DNA of 64,000 nt from Ruegeria conchae (GTDB lineage: Bacteria > Pseudomonadota > Alphaproteobacteria > Rhodobacterales > Rhodobacteraceae). Of this stretch, positions 63,807 to 64,000 are shown in pieces. The notes beneath the pieces are model-generated. The model had not been told where the DNA came from. It saw only the letters and a list, made by a program, of their open reading frames with translations, and did not search any database. The position numbers and the translations under genes are program-made. Location: contig NZ_AEYW01000001.1 in the NCBI RefSeq assembly GCF_000192475.1, positions 124,001 through 188,000 of the forward strand. Reading direction: 5' to 3'. The first letter of the stretch is position 1. Each line of letters starts with the position of its first letter.

Positions 63807-64000
63807 ATGTTGAATGTTGAAAACCTGATAGTTTCTCACGGTCCGATCGAGGCCGTGCACGGCATCTCTTTCGCCGTGGACAAGGGCCGCTGTGTGTCCT
63901 TGCTGGGTCCCAATGGCGCGGGCAAAACCTCGACCATCTCGGCGCTGATGGGTGTGGTCAAGTCCTCCGGCCGGATCACCTTTGACGGGGCCGATGTTTC
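63807..64000 (+). CDS. Branched-chain-type ABC transporter ATP-binding protein (LivF), partial
   Basis: 64 codons before the right edge: MLNVENLIVSHGPIEAVHGI, then Walker A LLGPNGAGKTSTISALMGVV. The short early spacing and TSTI after Walker A fit the LivF branch. It would partner with LivG at 61871. C-terminal three quarters are outside the window. Confidence 0.85.
   Translation, partial: MLNVENLIVSHGPIEAVHGISFAVDKGRCVSLLGPNGAGKTSTISALMGVVKSSGRITFDGADV

Noticed and set aside
1..64000. CRISPR array, tRNA or rRNA genes, prophage, origin
   Set aside because: No regularly spaced short repeats, no cloverleaf-like ends, no phage structural or replication genes were seen by reading; a short tRNA could still be missed without a search tool.

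Overview
This window looks like chromosomal DNA of a marine alphaproteobacterium of the Roseobacter group (Rhodobacteraceae). The inference rests on a form I (aerobic) carbon monoxide dehydrogenase operon, two complete TRAP transporters, two ABC importers of nucleoside and branched-chain amino acid type, several small aromatic-catabolism operons each beside its own regulator, and moderate GC with Shine-Dalgarno sequences and many 1-8 nt gene overlaps. No rRNA, tRNA, CRISPR array or intact insertion sequence was seen. Nothing was searched against a database; family calls come from motifs and remembered family sequences.

Layout. 1-3.7 kb: a minus-strand operon (glutathione S-transferase, NTF2-like protein, flavin/FNR oxidoreductase cut by the left edge) divergent from a LysR regulator. 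4.0-17.3 kb: a divergent pair of operons. The minus arm encodes a YciI-like protein, a GntR/FCD regulator, malonyl-CoA decarboxylase, malonyl-CoA synthetase and an exported dienelactone hydrolase-like protein. The plus arm encodes an FAH-family hydrolase, a RutE-like malonic semialdehyde reductase, an OsmC protein, a TRAP transporter, an intradiol dioxygenase and an exported trio (amidohydrolase, FixH/YtkA-like protein, di-heme MauG/CcpA-like protein). Together they suggest uptake and ring cleavage of an aromatic acid that yields a C3 dicarboxylic intermediate; the substrate is unknown. 18-19.5 kb: a WYL regulator divergent from a DUF1579-like protein.

20.5-29 kb: coxC-M-S-L-D-E-F-(36-codon small ORF)-G on the minus strand. 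CoxL carries the form I active-site motif AYRCSFR. A 12-bp direct repeat with 20-bp periodicity lies just downstream of coxC and upstream of coxM, a plausible target for the LytTR domain of CoxC.

29.9-33.1 kb: a large acidic extracellular-type nuclease. 33.9-42.3 kb: a 2337-residue hybrid histidine kinase with ten GAF domains, a separate Hpt protein and a receiver-adenylate cyclase, ending in a strong terminator hairpin. 42.9-50.2 kb: an aromatic catabolic unit (extradiol dioxygenase, a flavin monooxygenase fused in frame to an FAH hydrolase at an A7 run, IclR regulator, TRAP transporter) with the same inverted-repeat motif in front of both the catabolic genes and the transporter.

50.5-57.7 kb: a cytosine deaminase-like enzyme, BMP-type ABC transporter and amidase. 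58.2-64 kb: a glutamine synthetase-like ligase and RpiR regulator, divergent from N-formylglutamate amidohydrolase-like, isochorismatase-like and Liv-type ABC genes that run off the right edge. Spaces between these modules hold degenerate dispersed repeats and fragments of IS6-type, probably IS5-type and enolase-superfamily genes, consistent with modules joined by past mobile-element activity.
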